Counted from the first letter of the stretch, positions 51,218 through 60,492 are shown. The stretch: 64,000 nucleotides of DNA from Bacillus sp. NTK034 (GCF_017303275.1 NZ_JAFKOJ010000003.1:1-64000); one strand, 5' to 3'. The notes: generated by a model not told the origin, from the sequence alone. Made by a program: numbers and translations.

Positions 51218-52222
51218 ATGAAAAAATGCATTTTTCTAGTCTTTAGTCTTGCATTAATCTGGCAATTCAATTGGATCTCTGTACATGCAGAAAACAATCC
51301 CCGCAATATTTATGAGGTAAAGCAGGGGGATACCCTGACATTAATTGCAAAAAAATATGGATCAACCACAGGGGACTTGAAGCAATACAACGGTTTGCAG
51401 TCAGACAGGCTTTTAATAGGGCAAAAGCTCCGTGTTCCAATCATGTACAAAGTAGCACACGGAGATACACTATGGATGCTGGCGGAAAAATATGATTCAG
51501 CCGTGCCGATTATTAAGTCAGCAAATGGGCTATCATCCAGTTCCATAAATGCAGGGCAAAAGCTAAGGATTGTTCCCAGGAAATTGTCCATGAATGGAAA
51601 GTTTGTCATCATGACAAGAGAGGAATTCCGGGATTGGATATTCAATCAGAAGTTCACGAGAAAAGTGGCTAAAGTTCAGCAGCATCACACTTATCAGCCT
51701 TCTTACAAACAGTTCAATGGTTCAAATCATTTTGCTTTAATGAAGGGAATGGAGGAGTATCATATAAGCGGCATGAAGTGGAGTATGATCAGCCAGCAGC
51801 TGACGACTTTCCCGGATGGAAAGGTGGCAGTGGGGAGGCCGTTCGATATAGCACCGGAAGGATCATTTGGACTTCAGAATAAAGAAGCTATGCACAAGAT
51901 TGAAGCGGATGCGATAGCGATTGAAAATCTTGGGAATTTTGACGATAATCATATGACTGCTGAACAAAAAGAAACAATCGTGACAGTCACAGCTCTCCTG
52001 ATGATGAAATATGGCCTGGCACCATCCATAGACAGCATCACCTATCATCATTGGTGGGATATTAACTCCGGTGAGCGGGTGCTGGACAGCAGTCATGGGC
52101 ATGCTGTGAAAACCTGTCCCGGCACCGAATTCTTTGGCGGGAATTCGACTGCAAGCGCTAAGAATAATTTTTATCCTCTAATCAGGAAAAAAATGCAGGA
52201 AATCAGAGAAACATTGCACTAA
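51218..52222 (+). CDS. N-acetylmuramoyl-L-alanine amidase with two LysM domains
   Basis: 334 residues from ATG 51218. A cleavable signal peptide (MKKCIFLVFSLALIWQFNWI, ending near VHAE), then LysM repeats at residues ~33-76 (YEVKQGDTLTLIAKKYGSTT) and ~78-120 (YKVAHGDTLWMLAEKYDSAV). The C-terminal part is an Amidase_2/PGRP fold with zinc ligands in QQHHTYQP, ITYHHWWD and KTCPGTEFFG. Cuts the bond between MurNAc and the stem peptide; likely a secreted autolysin or spore-lytic enzyme. Followed by a strong terminator. Confidence 0.88.
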   Translation: MKKCIFLVFSLALIWQFNWISVHAENNPRNIYEVKQGDTLTLIAKKYGSTTGDLKQYNGLQSDRLLIGQKLRVPIMYKVAHGDTLWMLAEKYDSAVPIIKSANGLSSSSINAGQKLRIVPRKLSMNGKFVIMTREEFRDWIFNQKFTRKVAKVQQHHTYQPSYKQFNGSNHFALMKGMEEYHISGMKWSMISQQLTTFPDGKVAVGRPFDIAPEGSFGLQNKEAMHKIEADAIAIENLGNFDDNHMTAEQKETIVTVTALLMMKYGLAPSIDSITYHHWWDINSGERVLDSSHGHAVKTCPGTEFFGGNSTASAKNNFYPLIRKKMQEIRETLH

Positions 52223-52226
52223 TATG

Positions 52227-52255
52227 AAAAACCCGCAGAATTTGGCGGGTTTTTC
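52227..52255 (+). terminator. terminator of the amidase gene
   Basis: AAAACCCGC and GCGGGTTTTT arms around AGAATTTG. Confidence 0.88.
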
Positions 52256-52486
52256 TCATCGCTTTTTCTTTTTCTTTTTATCATCTTCTGCTGCAAGCTT
52301 CGCTTTATTCACACTTTCAAGCTCTACCTGAATATGGATTTTTCTTTCCTCTACTGCCGTTACACTGGTCACTTTGCCTTTTCGTCCTTTGATCTTAACC
52401 TCTTCACCTTCATTTGGAACACTGTTGCGAAGCTGATTTAATAAAACATTTCTCCCATCAAGATAATACACCGTAAACACTCTCAT
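52256..52486 (-). CDS. small Lys-rich protein
   Basis: 76 residues from ATG 52486 (AAAAAAGGTG upstream). The body MRVFTVYYLDGRNVLLNQL and EEVKIKGRKGKVTSVTAVEE looks like a small beta-barrel (SH3/KOW-like); the tail is poly-Lys. A nucleic-acid-binding role is possible but not shown. No family recognised. Confidence 0.6.
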   Translation of the reverse strand: MRVFTVYYLDGRNVLLNQLRNSVPNEGEEVKIKGRKGKVTSVTAVEERKIHIQVELESVNKAKLAAEDDKKKKKKR

Positions 52487-52674
52487 CACACCTTTTTTCT
52501 ATGGAATGTGGTACAAGTTATTGCACCTTTCCTATAAAATATAGAATTAGTGAATAAAATAGACCGATTATATTTATTTTTTTAAAAAACAGTTGCGAAC
52601 GTATGTTCTTTGTAGTAAAATCAATTTTGTAATAAATGTTAAGAAAAATGAAAAAATTAGGGGAGCTGATTAAG

Positions 52675-53100
52675 ATGACAGTTAAAGTGATTCCATATTT
52701 AGTGATGGACGGAAATGCGACTGAAGCAATTGAATTTTACAGAGAGGCGCTGGAAGCGGAAGTTCTGTATAAGCAAACATTTGAGGAAGGGCCGGAAAAC
52801 CCTGAATATCCACTTCCAGAAGATGCAAAGAACCGCATTATGCATGCAACTTTAAAGATTGGGGAGAACGAACTCATGTTTAGCGATACATTCCCTGGCC
52901 AGAGTCATCAAATAGGCAATCAGGTGACCATTTGCCTCTCTACATCAGATTCTCAAAAATCGAAGAAATTTTTTGAAGCACTGCAGCAGGACGGACAAGT
53001 GACGATGCCTCTTCAGGAAACATTTTTCAGCCCTGCATATGGCAGCGTAATCGACAAATTCGGAGTGAATTTTCAAATCTATACAGAAGGCGACCATTAA
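52675..53100 (+). CDS. VOC-family protein (PhnB-like)
   Basis: 141 residues from ATG 52675 (GGGGAGCTGA upstream). Opens VIPYLVMDGNATEAIEFYRE, with HATLKIGENELMFSDTFPG near residue 57 and SPAYGSVIDKFGVNFQIYTE at the end: the 3-dmu-9_3-mt/PhnB subgroup of VOC proteins. Substrate unknown. A terminator-like hairpin (53111-53141) follows. Confidence 0.85.
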   Translation: MTVKVIPYLVMDGNATEAIEFYREALEAEVLYKQTFEEGPENPEYPLPEDAKNRIMHATLKIGENELMFSDTFPGQSHQIGNQVTICLSTSDSQKSKKFFEALQQDGQVTMPLQETFFSPAYGSVIDKFGVNFQIYTEGDH

Positions 53101-53110
53101 TTAACTGTAT

Positions 53111-53141
53111 GAGCCATTCTTTTATGGAGGAGAAATGGCTC
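53111..53141 (+). terminator. terminator-like hairpin after the VOC gene
   Basis: GAGCCATT and AATGGCTC arms with a T/C-rich tail. Confidence 0.6.
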
Positions 53142-53191
53142 TTCTTCTTGAACTTCGTGATATTTCTCAAGATAAAAAGAGAGGGAATTTT

Positions 53192-53739
53192 ATGATTATA
53201 AAACCAAAAGAATACATTGTTAAAAATTTTAACTATATTATAAGATCTGCTGTCGAGGAAGATGCAAAGGAACTATCTGCAGTAAGGGTGGAGAAACGGA
53301 GAACATGGACCGCGAAGCAGGCGAAGCATACATAGATGAAACTGATTTTAAGGAGTTAGTTAATAAAGATTCCATTAGTGGCCGGAATCTATTTTTGGTT
53401 GCTGAAGTGAATGGGAAAATTGCCGGCTTCTCCAGATGTGAAGGCAGCGAACTGAAAAGAAGCGGGCATAAAGTGGAATTTGGAGTATGTGTACTCAAGG
53501 AATTCTGGGGCTTTGCTATTGGAAAAAATCTTTTAGTTCAGTCTATTCAATGGGCGGACTCCAATCATATTAAGAAGATTACTTTAAATGTTCTTGAAAC
53601 AAACGAGAAGGCGATTAAGCTTTATGAGCAAAATGGCTTCGAAATTGAAGGAATATTAAAAATGGATAAACAGCTGTCTGATGGCAGATATTACAGCACC
53701 ATTGCAATGGGAAGGATTAATAACAAAACTCTAAGCTGA
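53192..53739 (+). pseudogene. GNAT acetyltransferase interrupted by a frameshift
   Basis: ATG 53192 opens MIIKPKEYIVKNFNYIIRSA, the usual start of a GNAT protein, but the frame runs off into a stop at 53333. The main GNAT domain continues in another frame: GGETENMDREAGEAY, then VEFGVCVLKEFWGFAIGKNL as the acetyl-CoA loop, and TLNVLETNEKAIKLYEQNGF with the end ATIAMGRIN. The break is near 53285-53290, where about ten bases (VRVxxDGETEN in relatives) seem to be missing. The second part has no ribosome site of its own. Confidence 0.75.
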
Positions 53740-53798
53740 AAATTTTTGCTTGTATCAATGGAAGATGCGAACACTTGAAGGAGCAAAAGTATAAAGCA

Positions 53799-53837
53799 CA
53801 GCGGACTCATCCCGAAGCATTTTGGTTCGCTGTTTTC
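53799..53837 (+). terminator. terminator-like hairpin
   Basis: CAGCGGAC and GTTCGCTG arms (one G-T pair) followed by TTTTC. Confidence 0.55.
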
Positions 53838-53971
53838 TTGGCTATCAAATCCCAGTCTGCATTCTAATTCATTTTATCGGACCCCGGACTGCTTCCCATC
53901 ATTTACACAACTCCGTACCCCTTATTTATTAATTGAATATAATTTAACATACGTCAGCTAAGGAGTATGTT

Positions 53972-54628
53972 ATGGACAATCAACTAAAAGAGATCGTCGG
54001 AGCGACTTTAGCTGCGATCGGAACGATCATTTCAGCTGTCTCAACCATACCCGCAAAGTCAGAAAAAATGGAAAAACTCTTTGATGGCCTTGATATCGTG
54101 GGAAACAGCCTCCAAGGAACAGGTAACGCTCTTCAGGCGGATGGGCAAAGCGGACCGTCACTTGAAAAGGTCGGGAATGAGATACAGGCAATCGGAAACA
54201 GTACTGTCATCGCCGGATTAACTTTAGACTTAGAGGATGAAAATGAAGAGAAATTAGTGATCGCAGGAAACTGGCTTCAGGCTCTTGGCGGAGCGGCAGC
54301 ACTTGGAGATGAATTTGAAGATCCCACTGCAGCCGGTCAGATTTTTAATATAAATGGCAATCTACTTCAATCGATTGGCAATTCCCTTCAGGCATATGGG
54401 GGCACGATAAATCTCAAGGAAAAAGAGCTGGGAGAATCGGGAGACAGCGCAAATAATATTATTGCCGTTGGAAGCTGGATTCAGGCTGTCGGCTCTGTTT
54501 TATCAGTAATTGGCCAGATTCAGGAGGAAAATCAGGAGATAACTTCTGATAGCACTTCTGAGAGCAGTGAAGAAAACAATGAAGCTGACTCAAAACCTTC
54601 TGTGTGGCTAAATGAAGAACTTCTTTAG
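53972..54628 (+). CDS. repetitive Gly/Asn/Gln protein, possibly DUF6944
   Basis: 218 residues built of a repeated motif of the type (I/V)GNxLQxxGN: DIVGNSLQGTGNALQADGQS, VGNEIQAIGN, AGNWLQALGGAA, INGNLLQSIGNSLQAYGG and VGSWIQAVGS. Each unit gives a short hydrophobic helix with small residues. A low-complexity Ser/Glu/Asn tail follows. AAGGAG precedes the ATG. I tentatively recall a DUF6944 repetitive-protein family. Paralogous to the next gene 12 bp downstream. Confidence 0.7.
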   Translation: MDNQLKEIVGATLAAIGTIISAVSTIPAKSEKMEKLFDGLDIVGNSLQGTGNALQADGQSGPSLEKVGNEIQAIGNSTVIAGLTLDLEDENEEKLVIAGNWLQALGGAAALGDEFEDPTAAGQIFNINGNLLQSIGNSLQAYGGTINLKEKELGESGDSANNIIAVGSWIQAVGSVLSVIGQIQEENQEITSDSTSESSEENNEADSKPSVWLNEELL

Positions 54629-54640
54629 AGAGGGGTAATC

Positions 54641-55228
54641 ATGTATCTTGAAGGAGATGATCTATTAACTATCGGAGCGTATTTTTTGGTTGCGGGCACA
54701 TTTATTTCTGCGATTGGTGAAACCATGAAGCCAGATGAAAACAATTTCAACAAAAAATTAATACGCGACGGAAACGGAGTCCAGGCAGTTGGCAATAGCC
54801 TGCAGGGATTTGGAAGAATAAGCGTGGCTGAAGTTAATGAAGAAGCTGCTAATTTATATGGAATTATCGGTAGCTTTACACAGGCAGGCGGCAATTCAAT
54901 CAACACAGCTGCAAACAATATCGAAATTCAAAATCCATCAGTCTCTGTGTCAGGCTTTAATTCACTGGGCAGTACCATTCAATCGATGGGGGCAGCATTG
55001 GAAGCTGCGGGAGTGGCAAACGAGGAGAACAATATTCTCAGCAATCTCGAGACACTGGGCTACTCATTAATATCCGTATCGGCCATCCTTGACGCTTTAG
55101 GAATTCTTATAGAAGATGAAGAGAGCATACAAAAAAGACTGCTTCTGGCAGCAGGGGGATGGCTGGAATTCATTGGTGCTTCTCTGGGCGCTTATGTTAT
55201 AATCCAGGCAGCTGATGAAACTGTATGA
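54641..55228 (+). CDS. second repetitive protein of the pair
   Basis: 195 residues with the same style of motif: NGVQAVGNSLQGFGR, IGSFTQAGGNSINTAANN, SLGSTIQSMGAALEAAG, and a hydrophobic end AGGWLEFIGASLGAYVIIQA. No signal peptide, so probably cytoplasmic or peripheral. Gene starts 12 bp after the first paralogue with AGAGGGG upstream; clearly one operon. Function unknown. Confidence 0.7.
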   Translation: MYLEGDDLLTIGAYFLVAGTFISAIGETMKPDENNFNKKLIRDGNGVQAVGNSLQGFGRISVAEVNEEAANLYGIIGSFTQAGGNSINTAANNIEIQNPSVSVSGFNSLGSTIQSMGAALEAAGVANEENNILSNLETLGYSLISVSAILDALGILIEDEESIQKRLLLAAGGWLEFIGASLGAYVIIQAADETV

Positions 55229-55351
55229 TTTTGCTGCATTAATAAAGAAAATAACCTGTTATCATGATGATATCAGTTGATATGTGTCGAATAGCAAAAT
55301 GCTAGCAGGTGATATTTTTGTGCTAATATGTCGAATTTATCGTTGATTATT

Positions 55352-55380
55352 CAAAAAACCTGGAATAACAATACTCCAGG
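55352..55380 (-). terminator. terminator of the yhfT-yhfS operon
   Basis: CCTGGA and TCCAGG arms; on the minus strand the tail reads GGTTTTTTGA. Confidence 0.75.
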
Positions 55381-55396
55381 CTTACGTACAGGTTTA

Positions 55397-56488
55397 TTAT
55401 ACACCTTCAAACAAAACAGCAACCCCGACGCCTCCTCCGCTTCCAATGGCAGCTAATACATATTTGGAAGGAGATCTTCTTTGGACATCATGAAATAATT
55501 TTGTAACCATTACAGCACCTGAAGCTCCATAAGGATGGCCAATTGTTAGAGCGCCTCCATTAACATTCAGTTTTTCATATGGAATTGAGAGCTCATTGGA
55601 GCATGCAGCAATTTTTGAGGCGAATGCTTCATTAATTTCTATTAAATCAATATCGTCAATCGTTAAATAATTTCTTTCCAGGATCGCTTGTATTGCTGGG
55701 ACAGGCGCAGATCCCGGATAGTTGGGGTGTACACCAGCTACTGCACTATCGGCAAAACGCAGAATGGGCCTGTATCCATTTTTAATTGCTGTTTCTTCCT
55801 CCATGACCAGCACAGCAGATGCCCCGTCATGTATGCCGCAGCTATTGGCTGCTGTTACAGTGCCATCCTTTTTAAATATAGGCTTTGCACGTTTAAGAAG
55901 AGTATCCATTTTTCTTTTTCTAAAAAACTCTTCATCATGCAGATGGCTTCCAATTGGGATCATTTCCTCTGTCAGCAGTCCATTTTCAAAGGCATTCCAG
56001 CTCCGTTCATAGCTCAATTGTGCGTATGTATCCTGACTTTCCCTTGATATGCTGTACATCTCGGCCACATTTTCCGCTGCTGCACCCATATCGGGGTCTC
56101 CGATTTTGTCCGGGGAGAATCGGGCTCTTTTGGAAAAGGGAGAGGTGCTGGCACTTTCCGTACCACCAGCTATATAACAAGTCCCTGCACCTCCCTGGAT
56201 GGAATAGCATGCCAAGCGAATGGCTTCAAGACCCGCACTGCATTGCCTGTCCAGGGTTAAGCCCGGAACAGACAGAGGGAGTCCTGCTTCCAATGCTGAC
56301 AAGCGTGCTACATTTCCGCCAGGTCCAACGACATTGCCCAAGATGACATCATCAATTTTTTCTTCTATACCTGCAGCCAGATAATTTAGAAGCGGGGCAG
56401 CGAGTTCATGAGGTTCATAGTCTTTAAGCATCCCATTTACTTTTCCGATAGGTGTTCTTCTTGCCTGTACAATCACTGCTTTCTTAAT
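55397..56488 (-). CDS. yhfS: thiolase-family acetyl-CoA C-acyltransferase (YhfS-like), probable ATT start
   Basis: 363 residues if translated from ATT 56488. Thiolase features are LDRQCSAGLEAIRLA with the acyl-binding Cys near residue 85, NEAFASKIAACSNEL, NVNGGALTIGHPYGASGA with the catalytic His near residue 325, and AAIGSGGGVGVAV at the end (the usual C-terminal Cys motif reads GSGGG here). AAGGTG lies 7 bases before ATT 56488 but 19 before GTG 56476, so ATT fits better. The ATT overlaps the upstream TAA. Confidence 0.85.
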   Translation of the reverse strand: MKKAVIVQARRTPIGKVNGMLKDYEPHELAAPLLNYLAAGIEEKIDDVILGNVVGPGGNVARLSALEAGLPLSVPGLTLDRQCSAGLEAIRLACYSIQGGAGTCYIAGGTESASTSPFSKRARFSPDKIGDPDMGAAAENVAEMYSISRESQDTYAQLSYERSWNAFENGLLTEEMIPIGSHLHDEEFFRKRKMDTLLKRAKPIFKKDGTVTAANSCGIHDGASAVLVMEEETAIKNGYRPILRFADSAVAGVHPNYPGSAPVPAIQAILERNYLTIDDIDLIEINEAFASKIAACSNELSIPYEKLNVNGGALTIGHPYGASGAVMVTKLFHDVQRRSPSKYVLAAIGSGGGVGVAVLFEGV

Positions 56489-57935
56489 GGCTAATCACCT
56501 TACTTTCGATGGATTCCTTCAGCTGGGCACGTGCAATTTTTCCGCCGGCTGTGTAGGGCATTTCTTCAGTGAAGATCCATTTGCGCGGTACTTTGTAGGA
56601 GGCTAGATGTTTTTTGCATAGTCGCTTTAACTCAAGGACATCCGTTTTGCCTTTGATAACCGCAGCTGCAATTTGCCCCCAATATTGATCCTCCAGTCCA
56701 ATCACGGCAGCCTCCTCGACATCCGGGTGCAAACTGATCACTTTTTCAATTTCTTCAGGAAAGATATTAATTGCCCCATATAAAATCATGTTCTTTTGCC
56801 TCCCGCTGATGTATAAATATCCTTCATCATCAACATAGCCCATATCATCAACGGTGGCCCATCCATCCTGATCCCTTATGGAATGGATTATTTCATTTGA
56901 AAGGTAACCATCGAAAATAAGTTCGCTTCTGACATATATTTTGCCAATTTCATAAGGAGCGAGCTTCCTGCTGTCTGTTCCTCTAATTTCGATTTCAACA
57001 CCATGGCAGGGCTTTCCGACTGATCCTGCCTTATCCTCATCAGCAAGAAATGTTACATAGCTCAATTCACTCGCTCCATAAAATTCGATCATGGAGAGCT
57101 GGGGGAATATTTTGCTGATTTCCAGCTTCGACGTTTCATCCCATTTCGCACCTGAGGAAAAGATTTTTATCGGTTTATCTATGATTCTTTTTTCTCTTAA
57201 AATAGCTGAAACCATCGTCGGAACTGTATAAAGTGTGCTGATGGGCTGCTCCTCGATACATGAGAGAACCTGTGGTGCACTGAATTTTTCGAGCAGGTGA
57301 ACCGTTCCGCCCGTACAGAGCGTACTTACCGCACCATACAAGAAATGAGAATGGATAAGTGCCCCTGGTATCAGTACGTGCTCTTTCTCATCCATCTTAA
57401 AATCATAATGGTTCACCTCGAAGCTGGCCGCCCAGGAACTATGGGAACGGATAAAAGCTTTTGGGCTTCCGGTCGTTCCTGAAGTAAATCCCATATAAAA
57501 TGGGGAGTTAGTTTCTGAATCGATGTGAAAATTAGTGCTCTGACCGCAGATTTCCTCCAGGGCATCCTCCCAGATAAGCACGAAAGGGTGAAGGCGGGCA
57601 ATCTGATCATAGTATTCTTTAACTGTGATCACGATAGCAGGGCTGGATATTTCGATTCGCTGGTTAAGTTCTTCGGCTTTCCATTTTAAGTCGAAAGGTA
57701 CAGCTGTCCATCCAGCCATGGAGGCACCTATGAATAATTGCAGAAAAGGAATTCCATTTGGCAGCAGGATTGCTGCAGTTTTATTGGTTACAGATAGAGA
57801 ATTAAGCCAGTTAGCAGTTTTGCTGAGATGAGAGCTCCATTCTTTATAGCTTAAAGTTTGGCTTTTTGAAATGAATGCGGCTTTAGATGGAGATTCTTCA
57901 GCGAGTTTTTGTATATTAGCTGTAATATTAGTCAA
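56484..57935 (-). CDS. yhfT: AMP-forming acyl-CoA synthetase (YhfT-like)
   Basis: 483 residues. AMP-binding signature MGFTSGTTGSPKAF near residue 148, IEFYGASELSYVTF near residue 280, then GWATVDDMGYVDDEGYLYIS near residue 366 and a C-terminal GGKIARAQLKE with the catalytic Lys. Activates a carboxylic acid as its CoA thioester. Lies between bioY and the thiolase, as in the BirA-controlled yhfU-yhfT-yhfS group of B. subtilis. A hairpin at 57958 separates it from bioY. Confidence 0.88.
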   Translation of the reverse strand: MTNITANIQKLAEESPSKAAFISKSQTLSYKEWSSHLSKTANWLNSLSVTNKTAAILLPNGIPFLQLFIGASMAGWTAVPFDLKWKAEELNQRIEISSPAIVITVKEYYDQIARLHPFVLIWEDALEEICGQSTNFHIDSETNSPFYMGFTSGTTGSPKAFIRSHSSWAASFEVNHYDFKMDEKEHVLIPGALIHSHFLYGAVSTLCTGGTVHLLEKFSAPQVLSCIEEQPISTLYTVPTMVSAILREKRIIDKPIKIFSSGAKWDETSKLEISKIFPQLSMIEFYGASELSYVTFLADEDKAGSVGKPCHGVEIEIRGTDSRKLAPYEIGKIYVRSELIFDGYLSNEIIHSIRDQDGWATVDDMGYVDDEGYLYISGRQKNMILYGAINIFPEEIEKVISLHPDVEEAAVIGLEDQYWGQIAAAVIKGKTDVLELKRLCKKHLASYKVPRKWIFTEEMPYTAGGKIARAQLKESIESKVISH

Positions 57936-57954
57936 CGGGTTGTTCCTCTCCTTA

Positions 57955-57983
57955 TGGAAAAGGAGACACCTTAAAGTGTCTCC
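57955..57983 (-). terminator. hairpin between bioY and yhfT
   Basis: GGAGACAC (57962-57969) and GTGTCTCC (57976-57983) with TTTTCC on the minus strand, overlapping the bioY end; could give partial read-through. Confidence 0.75.
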
Positions 57984-58534
57984 AGAGATTTAGAAAATTG
58001 CTTATTGATTATCGGATGCTTGAGCAGCCTGTAAACCAGGAATGAGGCGAGGGTTGCTTTTAACACATCTCCAGGGATATAAACAAGGCTTAATTTGATT
58101 GCATCAGCTAAAGGAATGTTCATCATAAATGCCTGTACCGGAATGCCAAATAGATAGATTAGGAATATTCCGGCAGTCAGGTTTATGAGTAGGATATTCA
58201 TTAATTTTAAAGTTTTGAAGCGTGAAAGTAAATAGCCGATAAAAAATGCGGTAATCGGATAGGCAATCAAATACCCTGCACTTGGCCCGAAGAAAACCCC
58301 AATGCCGCCGCGGCCACCCGATAATAATGGTGCACCGGCAGCAACCAAGAGTAAAAACAATGCCATGCTGATTCCACCAAGCCTTGCGCCTAGAATACCG
58401 CCGGCCAAAAGGACTCCAAGTGTCTGCAAGGTAATCGGAACTGGTGTAAAAGATAGCATGATGGGAGGAACAAGACCAAGTGCTCCCATAACAGCCGCAA
58501 ATAGTGCTACAAATGTCATCTCTTTAACTTTCAT
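57971..58534 (-). CDS. bioY: BioY biotin transporter S-component
   Basis: 187 residues, six membrane segments. BioY hallmarks are GLVPPIMLSFTPVPITLQTL followed by GVLLAGGILGARLGGISMAL, then GVFFGPSAGYLIAYPITAFF near residue 80 and PGDVLKATLASFLVYRLL at the end. Imports biotin, probably with a shared ECF energising module encoded elsewhere. BirA operator at 58559 upstream. Confidence 0.93.
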   Translation of the reverse strand: MKVKEMTFVALFAAVMGALGLVPPIMLSFTPVPITLQTLGVLLAGGILGARLGGISMALFLLLVAAGAPLLSGGRGGIGVFFGPSAGYLIAYPITAFFIGYLLSRFKTLKLMNILLINLTAGIFLIYLFGIPVQAFMMNIPLADAIKLSLVYIPGDVLKATLASFLVYRLLKHPIINKQFSKSLETL

Positions 58535-58558
58535 AATAACTCTCCAATACAGATTAAT

Positions 58559-58589
58559 AGGTTAACTGGTTTTATTTTATGGTTTACAT
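58559..58589. promoter_or_regulatory. BirA operator
   Basis: On the minus strand ATGTAAAC, a 15-base spacer, then GTTAACCT, matching the WTGTWAAC-N15-GTTWACAW pattern of Bacillus BirA sites. It lies 25 bp before bioY, so biotin should repress the set. Confidence 0.8.
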
Positions 58590-58795
58590 AAAAGTTTGTC
58601 AACCTGATATATAATGCAGTTTACACTTGTTTTTAGGAAGGACTGAAAAGGTGTTAACTAAATCTTAATGGACAATGAGTAAATGGATATAATATATTTT
58701 GATTATTCAGTTGACTATTCCAGAATATGATTTATGATTAGGTTAACCGAAACGATGTTTTACTTACAAAACAAACATGTGTGGAGGTTAATAAA

Positions 58796-59614
58796 ATGCC
58801 ATTTATTGATGTCAATGATTTAACTATTCATTATGAAGTAGAAGGAAATGGTGAGCCGCTTGTTATTCTTCATGGACTGGGAAACAATTCACAATCCTGG
58901 AAAAAGCAGCTGGAAGGGCTGAGTAAGGAATTTACTGTTATTGCCTGGGATGCGCCCGGCTATGGCAAGAGTTCTGATCCTGGGGAGGAATTTACACAGT
59001 TCAGCCAATTTGCTGATGTTTTGAAGGGCTTTATTGAAGGGCTGCATTATCAATCTGTTAATCTATTAGGCCATTCAATGGGCTCAGCCATCGCGCTTGA
59101 TTTCTGCAGCCGTTATCCCGATATGGTGACCAGGCTGATTATTGCAGATGCCACTCGCGGTGCCGCTGGGCAGAGTCATGAAGAAAACGAAAGAAGGCTG
59201 AAGAACCGCTTACATAATATTGATAAATTGGATCCAAAGGAATTGGCTCAGTTAAGAGTAAAAGAGCTTCTTGCGCCAAACCCGGATCCAGCAGTAAAGA
59301 AGGAAGCAGAACGCATCATGTCCCAGGTGAGGCCGATGGGCTATCGCTCTGTGGCTTTTTCACTTTCAAATTTAAATCAAATGGATATTCTGCCTTCCAT
59401 TCCTGTTCCTGTCCTTGTTATTTGCGGGGCATTGGATAAGGTTACTCCTGTAAGCGAATCAGAAATTTTCCATCAGTACATCCCAAATTCAATTCTGAAA
59501 ACCATTCCGAAAACAGGGCATTTATGCTATCAGGAGAATCCGGACTATTTTAATGCCCTTATTTTGAATTTCCTGCAGGGAGCATACAAAAACGAAGAAT
59601 TAGCAGAAAGGTAA
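58796..59614 (+). CDS. alpha/beta-fold hydrolase
   Basis: 272 residues from ATG 58796 (GTGGAGGTT upstream). Oxyanion region LHGLGNNSQSW near residue 24, nucleophile elbow LGHSMGSAIAL near residue 92, acid in ICGALDKVTPVSE near residue 213 and His in PKTGHLCYQENP near residue 242. Resembles enol-lactone or C-C bond hydrolases (MhpC/PcaD type). First gene of the IclR cluster, 78 bp before iclR. Exact substrate unknown. Confidence 0.85.
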   Translation: MPFIDVNDLTIHYEVEGNGEPLVILHGLGNNSQSWKKQLEGLSKEFTVIAWDAPGYGKSSDPGEEFTQFSQFADVLKGFIEGLHYQSVNLLGHSMGSAIALDFCSRYPDMVTRLIIADATRGAAGQSHEENERRLKNRLHNIDKLDPKELAQLRVKELLAPNPDPAVKKEAERIMSQVRPMGYRSVAFSLSNLNQMDILPSIPVPVLVICGALDKVTPVSESEIFHQYIPNSILKTIPKTGHLCYQENPDYFNALILNFLQGAYKNEELAER

Positions 59615-59692
59615 CCATAGAGAAATACTTCCTATTTCTATCCTGGTTTTGTTAATATGTTAGTAAAAATGTAAACACAGGGGGTGACTTGC

Positions 59693-60475
59693 ATGGCAAA
59701 AGAGGAAAAAGAGCGGTATAATGCCAATGCTCTGGTACGGGGATTGGAAATCTTAAAGCTCTTTAATGAAGAGCGTCCAACTCTGTCATTGGTTGAAATT
59801 GCAAAAGAATTGAATGTTAGCCGAACGGTCCCGTATCGATTATTGTATACCCTCCAATCGCTTGGTTATCTTGACCAGGACGAAAACTCAAAGAGATATA
59901 GTTTAACGCCCCAGGTATTGGAATTGGGCTTTTCCTATTTAAGTACGTTAAAACTTCCGGAAATTGCCCAGCCTTATTTGGAAACATTAAGAGATGAAAC
60001 AGGGGCTTCCTGCCATTTATCCATTCTGGATGGGAATGAAGTGGTGTATGTTGGCAGTGCACCTGTCAGAGGGGTATCTGCTATTAATGTCAATATCGGA
60101 CTGAGGCTCCCGGCTCATGCAACCGCAAATGGAAAATTGCTGCTTGCCTATCAGCCGCAGGAAAAGCTGAAACAGCTTTTTTATGGGTCCGAATTGAAGC
60201 CGTATACGGATCGGACCAAAACGTCCCTGGCTGATTTTCAAAATGAAATTGAAATAATCAGGGGAAATGGATACTCCATTACAAAAGGAGAGCTTCACCA
60301 TGGGATTCAATCGGTAGCGGCACCGATATTTGATAAATCCGGCAGCATTATGGCTGCTATTAATGTTGTAGCAACAGAGGCAACATTCCATGATGAGTTT
60401 ATTGAACATGTAGCGCTGCCTAAAGTGCTTGAGATTTCAAAAAAGTTATCAGGCTATATGGGATATCATCTATAG
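59693..60475 (+). CDS. IclR-family transcriptional regulator
   Basis: 260 residues from ATG 59693 (GGGGGTGA upstream). N-terminal HTH: ALVRGLEILKLFNEERPTLS, then VEIAKELNVSRTVPYRLLYT. C-terminal IclR effector domain with LRDETGASCHLSILDGNEVV near residue 100, VNIGLRLPAHATANGKLLLA and GIQSVAAPIFDKSG. Probably controls the MFS, cupin and dioxygenase genes through GTTTTRTATWTAAAAC palindromes at 60521, 60621, 62048 and 62150. Followed by a strong terminator. Confidence 0.9.
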   Translation: MAKEEKERYNANALVRGLEILKLFNEERPTLSLVEIAKELNVSRTVPYRLLYTLQSLGYLDQDENSKRYSLTPQVLELGFSYLSTLKLPEIAQPYLETLRDETGASCHLSILDGNEVVYVGSAPVRGVSAINVNIGLRLPAHATANGKLLLAYQPQEKLKQLFYGSELKPYTDRTKTSLADFQNEIEIIRGNGYSITKGELHHGIQSVAAPIFDKSGSIMAAINVVATEATFHDEFIEHVALPKVLEISKKLSGYMGYHL

Positions 60476-60492
60476 GAATAAAAAGAAGGGTT

